The notes below the pieces were generated by a model. That model made no database searches and was not told where the DNA came from. It saw only the letters and a program-made list of their open reading frames with translations. Positions 54,528 through 62,504 of a stretch of DNA of 64,000 nucleotides are shown here, piece after piece. The stretch is taken from NCBI GenBank assembly GCA_023392125.1, contig JAEVZS010000007.1, forward strand, positions 62,001 through 126,000, given 5' to 3'. Each line of letters opens with the position of its first letter. The stretch's first letter is position 1. This stretch comes from Bacteroidota bacterium. GTDB lineage: Bacteria > Bacteroidota > Bacteroidia > Cytophagales > Cytophagaceae. The translations under genes and the position numbers were made by a program.

Positions 54528-55901
54528 ATGAAAGACAACAGTCTGGCAAAGGATGTGATCATAATAGGCGCCGGTCCCGTGGGTTCACTTCTGGCCATTT
54601 TGCTGGCCAGACAAGGCTTTTCGGTTTCCGTATTCGAAAAAAGGGCGAACCCGTTGATCTGTAAGACAGAAGAAGGACGCTCTATCAACATGGCTCTGAG
54701 TCACCGGGGACTGAAAGCACTCGGAATGGCCGGTATGGATGAAAAAGTGCTGCAGCACACCATCCCGATGGAAGGGCGTATGCTCCACGAACCCAACGGC
54801 CAGGTGGTGCTTCAGCCTTATGGCCTGGCGGGACAATATATCTATTCTATTTCCCGCAGCATGCTGAATACGCTGCTTGTCGAAGAGGCTGTCCGAGGTT
54901 ATGGCATCAATTTTTATTTCAATATGCAATGCCATTCGATCGATACAGATACAAATCAGATTGTATTTACCGAAACAACCAGTGGCAAAGAACTGGAGGA
55001 ATCATTTGACCTGGTAATAGGAGCCGACGGAGCCGGATCAGTAGTCCGCAGCAAGATACAGGAACTGACCAATGGAGAGCTTGATATAAACATGTTAAGC
55101 CACAGCTACAAAGAGCTGCACATACCTGCAGGCTCCGAAAGCGTCCATCAGATGTATAAGAATGCCCTCCATATCTGGCCCCGAAAGAAATTTATGCTGA
55201 TTGCTCTTCCCAATCTGGACGGCAGTTTTACAGCAACGCTTTTTTTATCCGGATCAGAGTCTCCTTCTTATAAAGATCTTAGCAGTGAAGAAAAAGCAAG
55301 AGATTTCTTCAATGAATATTTTCCGGACGCCAGCCGGATGATGCCTGATCTGGGAGATCAGTTTTTCAGCAATCCCACATCAGAGCTTGGTACTATACAA
55401 TGTTTTCCATGGGTTTATAAAGACAAACTGGCCCTCATCGGAGATGCAGCGCACCCGATTGTTCCTTTCTATGGACAGGGTATGAATGCCGGTTTTGAGG
55501 ACTGCCGGATACTGGCTGAGCTGGTCATTGAGCACAGCAACGAAGACTGGGCAATGATTTTGAATCACTATCAGTCTGAGCGCAAAAAGAATACAGATGC
55601 TATTGCCCGGCTTGCTTTGCGTAATTTTAATGAAATGCAGGCAGATGTAGCCGATGAACGTTTTCTCCTTCGAAAAAAAATCGAAGCGACCCTTCATCAG
55701 CGATTGCCCTCCTACCTTCCGTTGTACAGCATGGTAACCTTCAGCGATCTGAGCTATAGCGAAGCCCTGGAACGAGGCCGCCAGCAGGAACTTTTTATGG
55801 ACGAGGTCATGCAGCATAAAAATATAGGACTGATCTGGGACAAAGAAGAGTTTCTGTGTGAACTGGAATTGCGCCTGCAAGCTCAGGGACTGATCGGTTA
55901 A
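54528..55901 (+). CDS. kmo: Kynurenine 3-monooxygenase
   Basis: A 457-residue FAD-dependent aromatic hydroxylase converting kynurenine to 3-hydroxykynurenine with NADPH and oxygen. The dinucleotide motif IIGAGPVGSLLAILLA is at about 11-26, the DG motif VIGADGAGSVVR at about 163-174, and the third flavin motif GDAAHPIVPFYGQGMNAGFEDC at about 302-323. The C-terminal 80 residues hold the membrane-associated helices typical of eukaryotic-type KMO. Gene order dioxygenase, kynU, kmo is not the order in which the enzymes act. Confidence 0.95.
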   Translation: MKDNSLAKDVIIIGAGPVGSLLAILLARQGFSVSVFEKRANPLICKTEEGRSINMALSHRGLKALGMAGMDEKVLQHTIPMEGRMLHEPNGQVVLQPYGLAGQYIYSISRSMLNTLLVEEAVRGYGINFYFNMQCHSIDTDTNQIVFTETTSGKELEESFDLVIGADGAGSVVRSKIQELTNGELDINMLSHSYKELHIPAGSESVHQMYKNALHIWPRKKFMLIALPNLDGSFTATLFLSGSESPSYKDLSSEEKARDFFNEYFPDASRMMPDLGDQFFSNPTSELGTIQCFPWVYKDKLALIGDAAHPIVPFYGQGMNAGFEDCRILAELVIEHSNEDWAMILNHYQSERKKNTDAIARLALRNFNEMQADVADERFLLRKKIEATLHQRLPSYLPLYSMVTFSDLSYSEALERGRQQELFMDEVMQHKNIGLIWDKEEFLCELELRLQAQGLIG

Positions 55902-55979
55902 TATAACAGCTATTCATAATCCCTAGCCAGTGAACCATCCACAGAAAAAACGTTGTTCATTCTATAAACAGATGGTTGT

Positions 55980-56408
55980 ATGAAAACAGGAAAAGCATTG
56001 ACCGGCGGACTGGCAGGAGCAGTACTAATGACACTGGTACATAATTACTTTAAAGAAAATGTAAAGGATGCTCCCCATATTGACGAGCTTGGTATGGAAG
56101 CCCTGAAAAAGATATTCGGCAAAGATACTTTCTCCGGCAAGGATGAACTGCATCAGCTATCCATTCTGTCTGATCTGCTATCCAACGGGCTCGCCTACAG
56201 TCTGGCTGCCGCATCCAAAAAATATCCGGTATGGACAGGTACCCTCATAGGTGGTCTGATCGGTCTGGCAACTACCAATATTCCCCAGCGGCTGGGATTG
56301 AAAAAAGACTTTGCGGCCAAAACAATAAAAACGACACTGATGTCTATAGCTTACTATACGTTTGGCGGACTCGCCTCCGGAGCTATCATCAAAAATCAAA
56401 GAAACTAA
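55980..56408 (+). CDS. Small glycine-rich membrane-associated protein, unknown function
   Basis: A 142-residue protein that I cannot place in a family. It has an N-terminal Gly/Ala-rich hydrophobic segment (LTGGLAGAVLMTLVHNYF), a polar middle, then two further weakly hydrophobic Gly-rich segments (WTGTLIGGLIGLATTNIP and YYTFGGLASGAII). The GxxxG spacing resembles glycine-zipper membrane proteins. It starts 78 bases after kmo on the same strand and has its own terminator, so it may be transcribed with the kynurenine operon or alone. Confidence 0.7.
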   Translation: MKTGKALTGGLAGAVLMTLVHNYFKENVKDAPHIDELGMEALKKIFGKDTFSGKDELHQLSILSDLLSNGLAYSLAAASKKYPVWTGTLIGGLIGLATTNIPQRLGLKKDFAAKTIKTTLMSIAYYTFGGLASGAIIKNQRN

Positions 56409-56447
56409 CGAATCCAGATCATACCTTTGTATGGACTCCATAAACAG

Positions 56448-56490
56448 AAAACCGGAATTTGTTCTAACCAAATGTACTTATTCCGGTTTT
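56448..56490 (+). terminator. Terminator after the small membrane protein gene
   Basis: An 11-bp stem (AAAACCGGAAT / ATTCCGGTTTT) with a 21-base loop and a trailing TTTTTT, 40 bases after the stop. Confidence 0.75.
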
Positions 56491-56538
56491 TTATGAAAAA
56501 ATTTTGCATCTTACTTTTCGGAATCTTCTCACTATATC

Positions 56539-56895
56539 ATGGAACCACAAGAGCTCGTTGATTATTTGTCTCAGATCGGAAAAGAAACCGGTCTCATAGA
56601 AAAAGCGAAGCAGTCTTGTATGGAAACAATCAGGACCTATTCAGAAGATCTGTCGGATACTCCGCACGGACACTATACCAATGATGAACTGATTCTTGAA
56701 TTTGACTACCAGAGTCTTGTTTTCAATCATCATTTTGGTATTCACCCGTATATTAAAACCCGGATTGGAATTTTTGTTAATGATACCGATCAAAACTGGA
56801 TTGATAATCTCAAACCAATTGGATTCTTTGAGTTTGAATCCGATTTTGAAGGGAAAGAGCTGGACAATTTTCTTGTTCTTGACAGAAGTAAATAG
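56539..56895 (+). CDS. Hypothetical protein, 118 aa
   Basis: A 118-residue protein without signal peptide or membrane helix and with no recognised domain. The second half is rich in Phe and Asp (GFFEFESDFEGKELDNFLVLDRSK), and a DTPHGHYTNDELILEFDYQ segment precedes it. Codon usage is ordinary for the window and an ATG start sits after a strong terminator. An antisense frame at 56641-56931 is less convincing. It is 39 bases ahead of the AraC-type regulator, so the two may be one unit. Confidence 0.6.
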   Translation: MEPQELVDYLSQIGKETGLIEKAKQSCMETIRTYSEDLSDTPHGHYTNDELILEFDYQSLVFNHHFGIHPYIKTRIGIFVNDTDQNWIDNLKPIGFFEFESDFEGKELDNFLVLDRSK

Positions 56896-56933
56896 ACTCG
56901 CCTTTCTCAGGTAATTAATCCGTTTCGCCATTT

Positions 56934-57770
56934 GTGCCCGAACAAGAATTATATATCAGAAACCTGTATCATCCTTCTCAACCTGCAGGAAAATCCCTGG
57001 CAAAAAACGTTTCTTATCAGGAATATAAGCCGGACCTGCGGCTCCGGCATCTGATTCATTGCTACTGGCATCTGAAATCTGATCAGGCACTGGGCAGCCC
57101 GTTTTTATACCGCGTTGTGTCCGATGGCTGTACAGATATCTTCTTTAATCAGCATAACCCGGAGGAAAGCTTCTTTCAGGGATTTAACCCGACCTATTCA
57201 CTCATTCCTCTCGGAGGAAGTTTTGCTTATTTCGGGATTCGTTTCTACCCTGCTTCTATCACCAGACTTTTCGGAATGGACGCCTCAGATCCGGGACATG
57301 ATGAAATTGCTCTCTCATCCATTCTGCCGGATTTGGCACGACATATTGCTGAACTATCTGACAAAAGACCCTCAGCATCATCTGTTTCAGAATTTCTGAA
57401 TCAATACTTTATAAGACTCTGCTATAAAAATACTTCCACTACCGACCCGCGATTTCTGACTGCCTTAGAGCTTATCCTTAATCAGGAAGGAGACGTGACA
57501 CTGAAAGAAGATCTTGACACAGGATTGAGCCAGCGCCAGCTTCGGCGGCTCTTCTCTTATTACATCGGTGGCGGCCCCAAGCTTTTTAGCAGGATCATAC
57601 GCTTTCAACATTTTATTTACAGAAATCTGATCCTCACCCCGGATAGGCTGCCTGCGCATTACAATCATTCCTACTATGATCAGGCACATCTTATAAAAGA
57701 TTTCCGGAGTTTTTACGGCTCTACACCTTCAGAGGTAAAAAGTGACAATTTTGACCGTTTTTTACAATAA
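56934..57770 (+). CDS. AraC-family transcriptional regulator
   Basis: A 278-residue regulator starting with GTG. The N-terminal half (YKPDLRLRHLIHCYWHLKSD... RVVSDGCTDIFFN...) is the DUF6597-type ligand domain. The C-terminal 100 residues contain the two helix-turn-helix units of AraC proteins (LDTGLSQRQLRRLFSYYIGGGPK, then YYDQAHLIKDFRSFYGSTPSE). Its inducer and targets are unknown; the VOC gene downstream and the hypothetical gene upstream are candidates by position. Confidence 0.87.
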   Translation: MPEQELYIRNLYHPSQPAGKSLAKNVSYQEYKPDLRLRHLIHCYWHLKSDQALGSPFLYRVVSDGCTDIFFNQHNPEESFFQGFNPTYSLIPLGGSFAYFGIRFYPASITRLFGMDASDPGHDEIALSSILPDLARHIAELSDKRPSASSVSEFLNQYFIRLCYKNTSTTDPRFLTALELILNQEGDVTLKEDLDTGLSQRQLRRLFSYYIGGGPKLFSRIIRFQHFIYRNLILTPDRLPAHYNHSYYDQAHLIKDFRSFYGSTPSEVKSDNFDRFLQ

Positions 57771-57861
57771 CATCTCCTTCCGAATATCGATTTTTACCGT
57801 GAACTATTTCTGATAACCATTTTGCAGAATAAATGTCAAATCTGAAAATCACTGCCATAGT

Positions 57862-58242
57862 ATGAAACTAAACGCCGGAATTATCACATCAAAACTAAAG
57901 GAATGTAAGAAGTTTTACACCGAGACACTCGGTTTTGGGGTAACTTTTGAAAATGATTTCTACCTTCTTCTCCATACACCGGATCGGCAAAATGAAATCA
58001 GCTTTCTGCTTCCGGATCACCCTGCTCAGGATAAGCTTTTCCATAAAGCCTATTCCGGCTCGGGTATCTATCTGACCATTGAAGTAGATAATGTAGATCA
58101 CTGGTATGAAAAAATGAAGAAACTTTCTGCTGATATCAGGGTGGATCTGAAAAATGAACCATGGGGTGACAGACATTTTGCAATCACTGACCCCAATGGC
58201 ATCGGGATTGACATTGTAACCCATATTCCACCGGAAGAATAA
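57862..58242 (+). CDS. VOC-superfamily (glyoxalase-like) protein
   Basis: A 126-residue single-domain vicinal oxygen chelate protein with the beta-alpha-beta-beta-beta pattern: LNAGIITSKLKECKKFYTETLGF at the start and WGDRHFAITDPNGIGIDIV at the end, the latter typical of glyoxalase/bleomycin-resistance relatives. The classical His metal ligand is not at the first strand (position holds Ala-Gly-Ile), so catalysis is uncertain and a binding role is possible. It follows the AraC gene by 91 bases. Confidence 0.82.
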   Translation: MKLNAGIITSKLKECKKFYTETLGFGVTFENDFYLLLHTPDRQNEISFLLPDHPAQDKLFHKAYSGSGIYLTIEVDNVDHWYEKMKKLSADIRVDLKNEPWGDRHFAITDPNGIGIDIVTHIPPEE

Positions 58243-58249
58243 GAAGCAT

Positions 58250-58280
58250 AAAGTCTGTACCCGAAAGCCGTACAGACTTT
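58250..58280 (+). terminator. Hairpin after the VOC gene
   Basis: An 11-bp perfect stem (AAAGTCTGTAC / GTACAGACTTT) with a 9-base loop immediately after the stop codon. The trailing U tract is short. Confidence 0.6.
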
Positions 58281-58366
58281 ACCATCTGTTCATCAGTCAT
58301 TTGCAAACATTCTACTCTCCCAAAAACAATATCATCCTGTAAATCGTAACAAATCAAATGGTTTGC

Positions 58367-58374
58367 TAAATTTG
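58367..58374 (+). promoter_or_regulatory. Candidate -7 element for the M48-AIM24 operon
   Basis: TAAATTTG is an exact TAnnTTTG match, 30-37 bases before the metallopeptidase ATG and after the VOC-gene hairpin. No -33 box was found. Confidence 0.45.
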
Positions 58375-58403
58375 GCATACTATTCGCGCGTTTTTACAGA
58401 ACT

Positions 58404-59522
58404 ATGAATTACGAAGGGGTATTACTGTCTGAGCATATAGAAGGCGGGCGGAAAGCCGGCATCATTACTACCAACCCGTTTTCGCTGACTTTTAAGAAAG
58501 GCGATGATATAGAAATCAAATTCCCTCTGAAGGACCTTGATGTCAGCTACGGAGGTGCAGGAAAGCGTCTGGTGTATTTCAAACACCCGCAGTATCCTGG
58601 CTACACTATCTTCACAGATCAGAGCCAGATACTGGAAGACACAGCCCTGTCACACCTGTTTAATGTACAGGACACGCGTCAGGCCGTCAGAAAGAGCCGT
58701 TTTACATTTCGGACGCTTCTCATATCGGCTGTTTTGCTGGTAAGCGCCGGAATTGCCGTTTTTTTTGCTTCACGGGACCGTATCATTCATAAAATAGCAA
58801 TGCGGGTACCTATGGACTATCAGATCAGGATAGGAGAGCCAATATTTGAGAATACTCTGAAAAATAACAACGTACTCAAGAGTGACACCTTATCACAATA
58901 TCTTGATGAGCTGACCAGTCCTCTTCTTTCCCAGCTTGGATCCAGTGAGTATCAGTTCCGTTTTGCTGTCATTGAAAATGACGCGATCAATGCTTTCGCT
59001 CTGCCAGGCGGCTTTATTGTCATTCATTCTGCGCTCCTGCAGGAAGCCGAAACACCCGATGAGGTCGCAGGAGTTCTGGCCCATGAGATCGCACATGTTA
59101 CCTCACGGCATCATTTAAGAGGGCTTTTTAACCGGCTGGGTACCTTCTACCTCCTTAGCATGTTTTTTGGAGATATCTCTGTTTTAGGCTCGCTGATTGA
59201 TATTGGTGCTTCACTCGAAAGCCTGAGCTTCAGCCGGGATTTTGAAACCGAGTCTGATCTGGAAGGCCTGAAGCTGGCATTAGCTTCCGGTTTTTCATCC
59301 GAAGGTATGGTCAGCTTCTTTAAAAAGCTTGGTGAAGCACATGAAGGAGAAGCACATGCGCTCATGGCTTACCTCAATACGCATCCCACTTCGGACACCC
59401 GGATAAAAACTATCGAAAGCACCGCTGTTTCTCTGACGCATCTCAGCGCAAAACGGCCTGAGTTTTTTACTGACTATACAACATTTAAGCAACATCTGAA
59501 CACACTTTTGGAAAAGCAATAA
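58404..59522 (+). CDS. Membrane-anchored M48-family metallopeptidase
   Basis: A 372-residue protein. Residues 1-95 form a small beta domain of the type placed before M48 peptidases (DUF7092-like). One transmembrane helix follows (about 104-123, TLLISAVLLVSAGIAVFFAS), so the catalytic domain probably faces the periplasm. The zinc site is HEIAH at 227-231 and the third ligand is most likely Glu281 in FSRDFETESD. NAFALPGGFIVIHSALL before it and STHP-like NTHPTSDTRI near 340 complete the M48 pattern (Oma1/BepA/LoiP relatives). These peptidases deal with damaged envelope proteins. It is followed by three AIM24 paralogues after 3, 16 and 9 bases. Confidence 0.92.
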   Translation: MNYEGVLLSEHIEGGRKAGIITTNPFSLTFKKGDDIEIKFPLKDLDVSYGGAGKRLVYFKHPQYPGYTIFTDQSQILEDTALSHLFNVQDTRQAVRKSRFTFRTLLISAVLLVSAGIAVFFASRDRIIHKIAMRVPMDYQIRIGEPIFENTLKNNNVLKSDTLSQYLDELTSPLLSQLGSSEYQFRFAVIENDAINAFALPGGFIVIHSALLQEAETPDEVAGVLAHEIAHVTSRHHLRGLFNRLGTFYLLSMFFGDISVLGSLIDIGASLESLSFSRDFETESDLEGLKLALASGFSSEGMVSFFKKLGEAHEGEAHALMAYLNTHPTSDTRIKTIESTAVSLTHLSAKRPEFFTDYTTFKQHLNTLLEKQ

Positions 59523-59525
59523 TTC

Positions 59526-60188
59526 ATGAATGTAACTATTGAAGGCAAGCCGGTATTTTCGCATCTCAATGTGGTGCTTGAACCGGGAGAATCGATCATC
59601 GCCGAATCGGACGCGATGGCCAATATGTCTGCGGATCTGGACATGGAAGCAAAGTTTAACGGCAGTCTACCGGCTGCCCTGGTCAAGAAATTTGTTGGCG
59701 GAGAAAGCCTTTTTGTCAATCATTTTAAAAACAACACTTCCGCGCCCCTCAAGCTGGCACTTACCCAGCCTATGCCTGGAGATGTTATGGAAATGGAACT
59801 AAAAGGAAATTCTTTTTATCTGCAACCCGGCGCTTTCGTGGCCTGTACTCCCGGCATTGATCTGTCGGTATCGTGGGCGGGATTTGCTTCTATGATCGCC
59901 CGTGAAGGTTTATTTCGCCTCAAAGTATCCGGCAACGGAAAAGTATGGTTCGGGGCTTTTGGCGGCCTGATCGAAAAACATGTAGAAGGAGAATATCTGG
60001 TTGACACCAGTCACCTGGTCGGCTATGAGCCGGGTTTCAAGCTCTCTATTCAGATGGCAGGCGGCATCTTCAGCAGCATACTGGGCGGCGAAGGACTGGT
60101 CACCAGAATGAAAGGCACCGGAAAAATTATTATTCAGACCAGAAGCATCAACTCGCTGGCGACATGGGTCAATCGTTTTTTACCTTAA
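59526..60188 (+). CDS. AIM24 / TIGR00266 family protein, copy 1
   Basis: A 220-residue beta-prism-like protein of the AIM24 (TIGR00266) family. Recognisable repeats are ESIIAESDAMANMSADLDME, GGESLFVNHF, GEVxLxLPMPGDV and DTSHLVGYEPG. The yeast homologue AIM24 affects the architecture of mitochondrial inner membranes; the bacterial role is not established. It starts 3 bases after the peptidase stop. This copy is the most diverged of the three: the central strand reads FYLQPGAFVACTPGIDLSV where the others have IYVQGGSYLASS or IYLQNSAYVASN. Confidence 0.88.
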   Translation: MNVTIEGKPVFSHLNVVLEPGESIIAESDAMANMSADLDMEAKFNGSLPAALVKKFVGGESLFVNHFKNNTSAPLKLALTQPMPGDVMEMELKGNSFYLQPGAFVACTPGIDLSVSWAGFASMIAREGLFRLKVSGNGKVWFGAFGGLIEKHVEGEYLVDTSHLVGYEPGFKLSIQMAGGIFSSILGGEGLVTRMKGTGKIIIQTRSINSLATWVNRFLP

Positions 60189-60204
60189 TCTTTTCTGAAA
60201 ACAC

Positions 60205-60885
60205 ATGAATATAGATATACAATACCGGCCTGGCAGCGCTGTAGCCAAGATACAGATTGCCGATTCCGAATCGGTTATGGCCGAAGGCGGAGCCATGATC
60301 GCTGTTTCACCCAATATTAATGTCGAGACCTCCATGTTTCGCAAAGAGCAGGGCGGGCTGATTTCCGCTGCCAAACGTCTGCTGACTGGTGAAAATATCT
60401 TCCTGAACAAATACACCTCATCAGGCGGAAACGGGGAAGTATGGCTGGCTCCCAATCTGCCGGGAGATCTCGAAACCCGTACGCTTGACAATGAAACCAT
60501 CTATGTGCAGGGCGGATCATACCTCGCTTCTTCCGGTGATATTAAACTTGATCTGAGCTTTCAGGGCGCCAAATCGTTCTTTTCCGGCGAAAATCTTTTC
60601 TGGGTCAAACTGAGCGGAACAGGACAGGTTATATTTAACTCCTACGGAATGATCTATCCGATTGAGGTTGATGGCTCGCATATTGTTGACACCGGGCATA
60701 TTGTTGCTTTTACTGACGGACTCAATTTCCGTATTACCAAGGCCGGTAGCAGCTGGATGTCATCTTTTCTGGGAGGAGAAGGACTGGTTTGCAAATTTGA
60801 AGGAAAAGGAACCGTCTGGTTTCAGTCACATAATCCTTCCAGCTTTGGCGGTATCATAGGCCCGATGTTAAGACCCAATAAATAA
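60205..60885 (+). CDS. AIM24 / TIGR00266 family protein, copy 2
   Basis: A 226-residue paralogue of the neighbours. Conserved marks: ESVMAEGGAMIAVSPNINVET, GENIFLNKYTS, LPGDLETRTLDNETIYVQ, FFSGENLFWVKLSGTGQV, DTGHIVAFTDGL and GGEGLVCKFEGKG. It resembles copy 3 more than copy 1. A charged segment AKRLLTGENI after residue 55 is specific to it. No signal peptide or transmembrane helix, so it should be cytoplasmic or peripheral to the membrane. It starts 16 bases after copy 1. Confidence 0.9.
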   Translation: MNIDIQYRPGSAVAKIQIADSESVMAEGGAMIAVSPNINVETSMFRKEQGGLISAAKRLLTGENIFLNKYTSSGGNGEVWLAPNLPGDLETRTLDNETIYVQGGSYLASSGDIKLDLSFQGAKSFFSGENLFWVKLSGTGQVIFNSYGMIYPIEVDGSHIVDTGHIVAFTDGLNFRITKAGSSWMSSFLGGEGLVCKFEGKGTVWFQSHNPSSFGGIIGPMLRPNK

Positions 60886-60894
60886 TTACTCCAC

Positions 60895-61557
60895 ATGCAA
60901 TCATTTGAACATACCATACATTGTAAACCGGATTTTGCCATGCTGACGGTAAAAATTCCCGGGGGAAAAACACTGAAAGTAGAAGCTTCGGCCATGGCTA
61001 CCATGGATACGAACCTGATCATGAAAACGAAGTTCAAGGGTGGACTGGGACGGTTTCTTGGAGGCGAATCATTATTTATCAATGAGTTTACAGCCGAAAA
61101 CGGTCCGGGAGAAATATCCATCTCGCCGACCGCTCCCGGAGATATTACTCACCGCTATCTAAACAATGAGACGATCTATCTCCAGAATTCCGCCTATGTG
61201 GCTTCTAATCCGGATATACTGGTCGAAAGCAAATGGCAGGGGCTGACCAGAGGATTCTTTTCCGGAGAAAGCCTGTTTCTGATCAAATGCAGCGGAACCG
61301 GAGACTTATGGTTTAACAGCTTTGGCGGGATCGTTGAACTTGACGTGACAGACGGCTACGTGATCGATACCGGACATATCGTTGCCTTTACCGAAGGGCT
61401 TACCTACAATATCGGACGGCTCGGGGGATACAAATCTCTATTTTTGAGCGGCGAGGGACTGGTATGCCGGTTTAGCGGAAGTGGAAAGATCTGGATACAA
61501 ACCCGAAAAATCATGCCTTTTGCCTGGTATCTGAATCCATTCAGGCCATCAAAATAA
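60895..61557 (+). CDS. AIM24 / TIGR00266 family protein, copy 3
   Basis: A 220-residue paralogue. Marks are GGKTLKVEASAMATMDTNLIM, GGESLFINEFTAENGPGEI, PGDITHRYLNNETIYLQ, GFFSGESLFLIKCSGTG, DTGHIVAFTEGL and SGEGLVCRFSGSGK. The C-terminus (KIMPFAWYLNPFRPSK) matches that of copy 2 (SSFGGIIGPMLRPNK) in ending with a Pro-rich hydrophobic tail, a possible membrane contact. It begins 9 bases after copy 2 and ends the operon; a strong terminator follows. Confidence 0.9.
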   Translation: MQSFEHTIHCKPDFAMLTVKIPGGKTLKVEASAMATMDTNLIMKTKFKGGLGRFLGGESLFINEFTAENGPGEISISPTAPGDITHRYLNNETIYLQNSAYVASNPDILVESKWQGLTRGFFSGESLFLIKCSGTGDLWFNSFGGIVELDVTDGYVIDTGHIVAFTEGLTYNIGRLGGYKSLFLSGEGLVCRFSGSGKIWIQTRKIMPFAWYLNPFRPSK

Positions 61558-61572
61558 GAATTAAAAAATGCA

Positions 61573-61618
61573 GTAAAATGAAAACAGCCCATATTTCAAT
61601 GGGCTGTTTTCATTTTAC
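61573..61618. terminator. Perfect 20-bp bidirectional terminator
   Basis: A 20-bp perfect stem (arms 61573-61592 and 61599-61618) with a 6-base loop. It serves the AIM24 operon and the convergent minus gene, whose stop codon (61615-61617) lies inside the arm. Confidence 0.9.
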
Positions 61619-61950
61619 AAATTATCAATGGTGTGATCTTCCACCTGTTTTACAAAATCCATCAGATCCATATTGCCATATGGGCCAAAGGCATCAATAA
61701 TAGTTCCTTTTTCTCCGCTGGCAGTTACCAGCGTAAACAAAATAGCCATATCATCCGGATTGGAGATTCCTTCGTATCGGAAATGATCCATGATTTTTAT
61801 CTCCGAGGGTTTAAATATCTGCCTCGTATGGATATTTTGCAGCCCTACCGGCGTGATCTGATATTCCTGATCATAACCCACATCTTTTAAAGCCTTCAGT
61901 TTCAAAATTAAAGGGGTTGTTATATGTGGCATTTCTATATCTTTTGACAT
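61615..61950 (-). CDS. Conserved small protein of unknown function (111 aa)
   Basis: A 111-residue cytoplasmic protein, no signal or membrane segment, no recognised family. It has an amphipathic N-terminus (PLILKLKALKDVGYDQEYQITPVGLQNIHT), then a PSEIKIMDHFRYEG segment, and an acidic C-terminus. Its start is supported by an unusually good Shine-Dalgarno sequence for this genome (AGGAGG 7 bases upstream, at about 61958-61963). It is convergent with the AIM24 operon and stands alone. Confidence 0.7.
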   Translation of the reverse strand: MSKDIEMPHITTPLILKLKALKDVGYDQEYQITPVGLQNIHTRQIFKPSEIKIMDHFRYEGISNPDDMAILFTLVTASGEKGTIIDAFGPYGNMDLMDFVKQVEDHTIDNL

Positions 61951-62440
61951 GGTTTGTTCCTCCTTCCTCGTCCATTAATTCCCTGATTATTTATTATACA
62001 ACAAAAAAAGAGGCTGAATAGTTGAGGTCACATGGCATAAAAGCCGGGTAGAGCGGGAATTTCAGAGAAGTCTGCATAAAAATCCATTCAAAAAAATCAC
62101 AGAATTGTCCAAAAAAAACAAGCGGTCAGATACTGGTGATTAAGGAATTGTAAAAGCAAAACCAGTCATATGAGCTCTTCCGAAGGGTCTTTTTTTTATT
62201 TCTGCGAATGTTGGGAAACACGTACCTTCTTCGGTCCCGGATATGGATATAGAGCATTCAAATTTTATTCTACATTATCCCTGCTAAAAGTAAAATAGGT
62301 TTCAGTTATTTTACTTTAGTAAATAATACTCATGATACAAGCTGAAAAAATACAAAGCGGACGACCGGATAAAACATCCTGCGAATATAGTACTTTATGC
62401 CATCAGAGATTAACGGTAGCCGGCAGCAGGACTCCCAAAA
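61951..62440. other. Non-coding region of about 490 bases
   Basis: No gene was recognised. It contains the Shine-Dalgarno and promoter area of the 111-aa gene and an 11-bp hairpin (AAAGTAAAATA at 62287-62297 with its complement at 62307-62317, 9-base loop) of unknown purpose. Confidence 0.4.
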
Positions 62441-62475
62441 AACATAATCCGGAGTTATAAGCTCCGGGTTATGTT
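62441..62475 (-). terminator. Terminator of the Ig-repeat T9SS cargo gene
   Basis: A 14-bp stem with one G-T pair (AACATAATCCGGAG / CTCCGGGTTATGTT), 7-base loop, followed on the minus strand by TTTTGG. It is 30 bases past the stop. Confidence 0.75.
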
Positions 62476-62504
62476 TGTCATTGCTGAGCGCAGAAATCCG
62501 GCAA

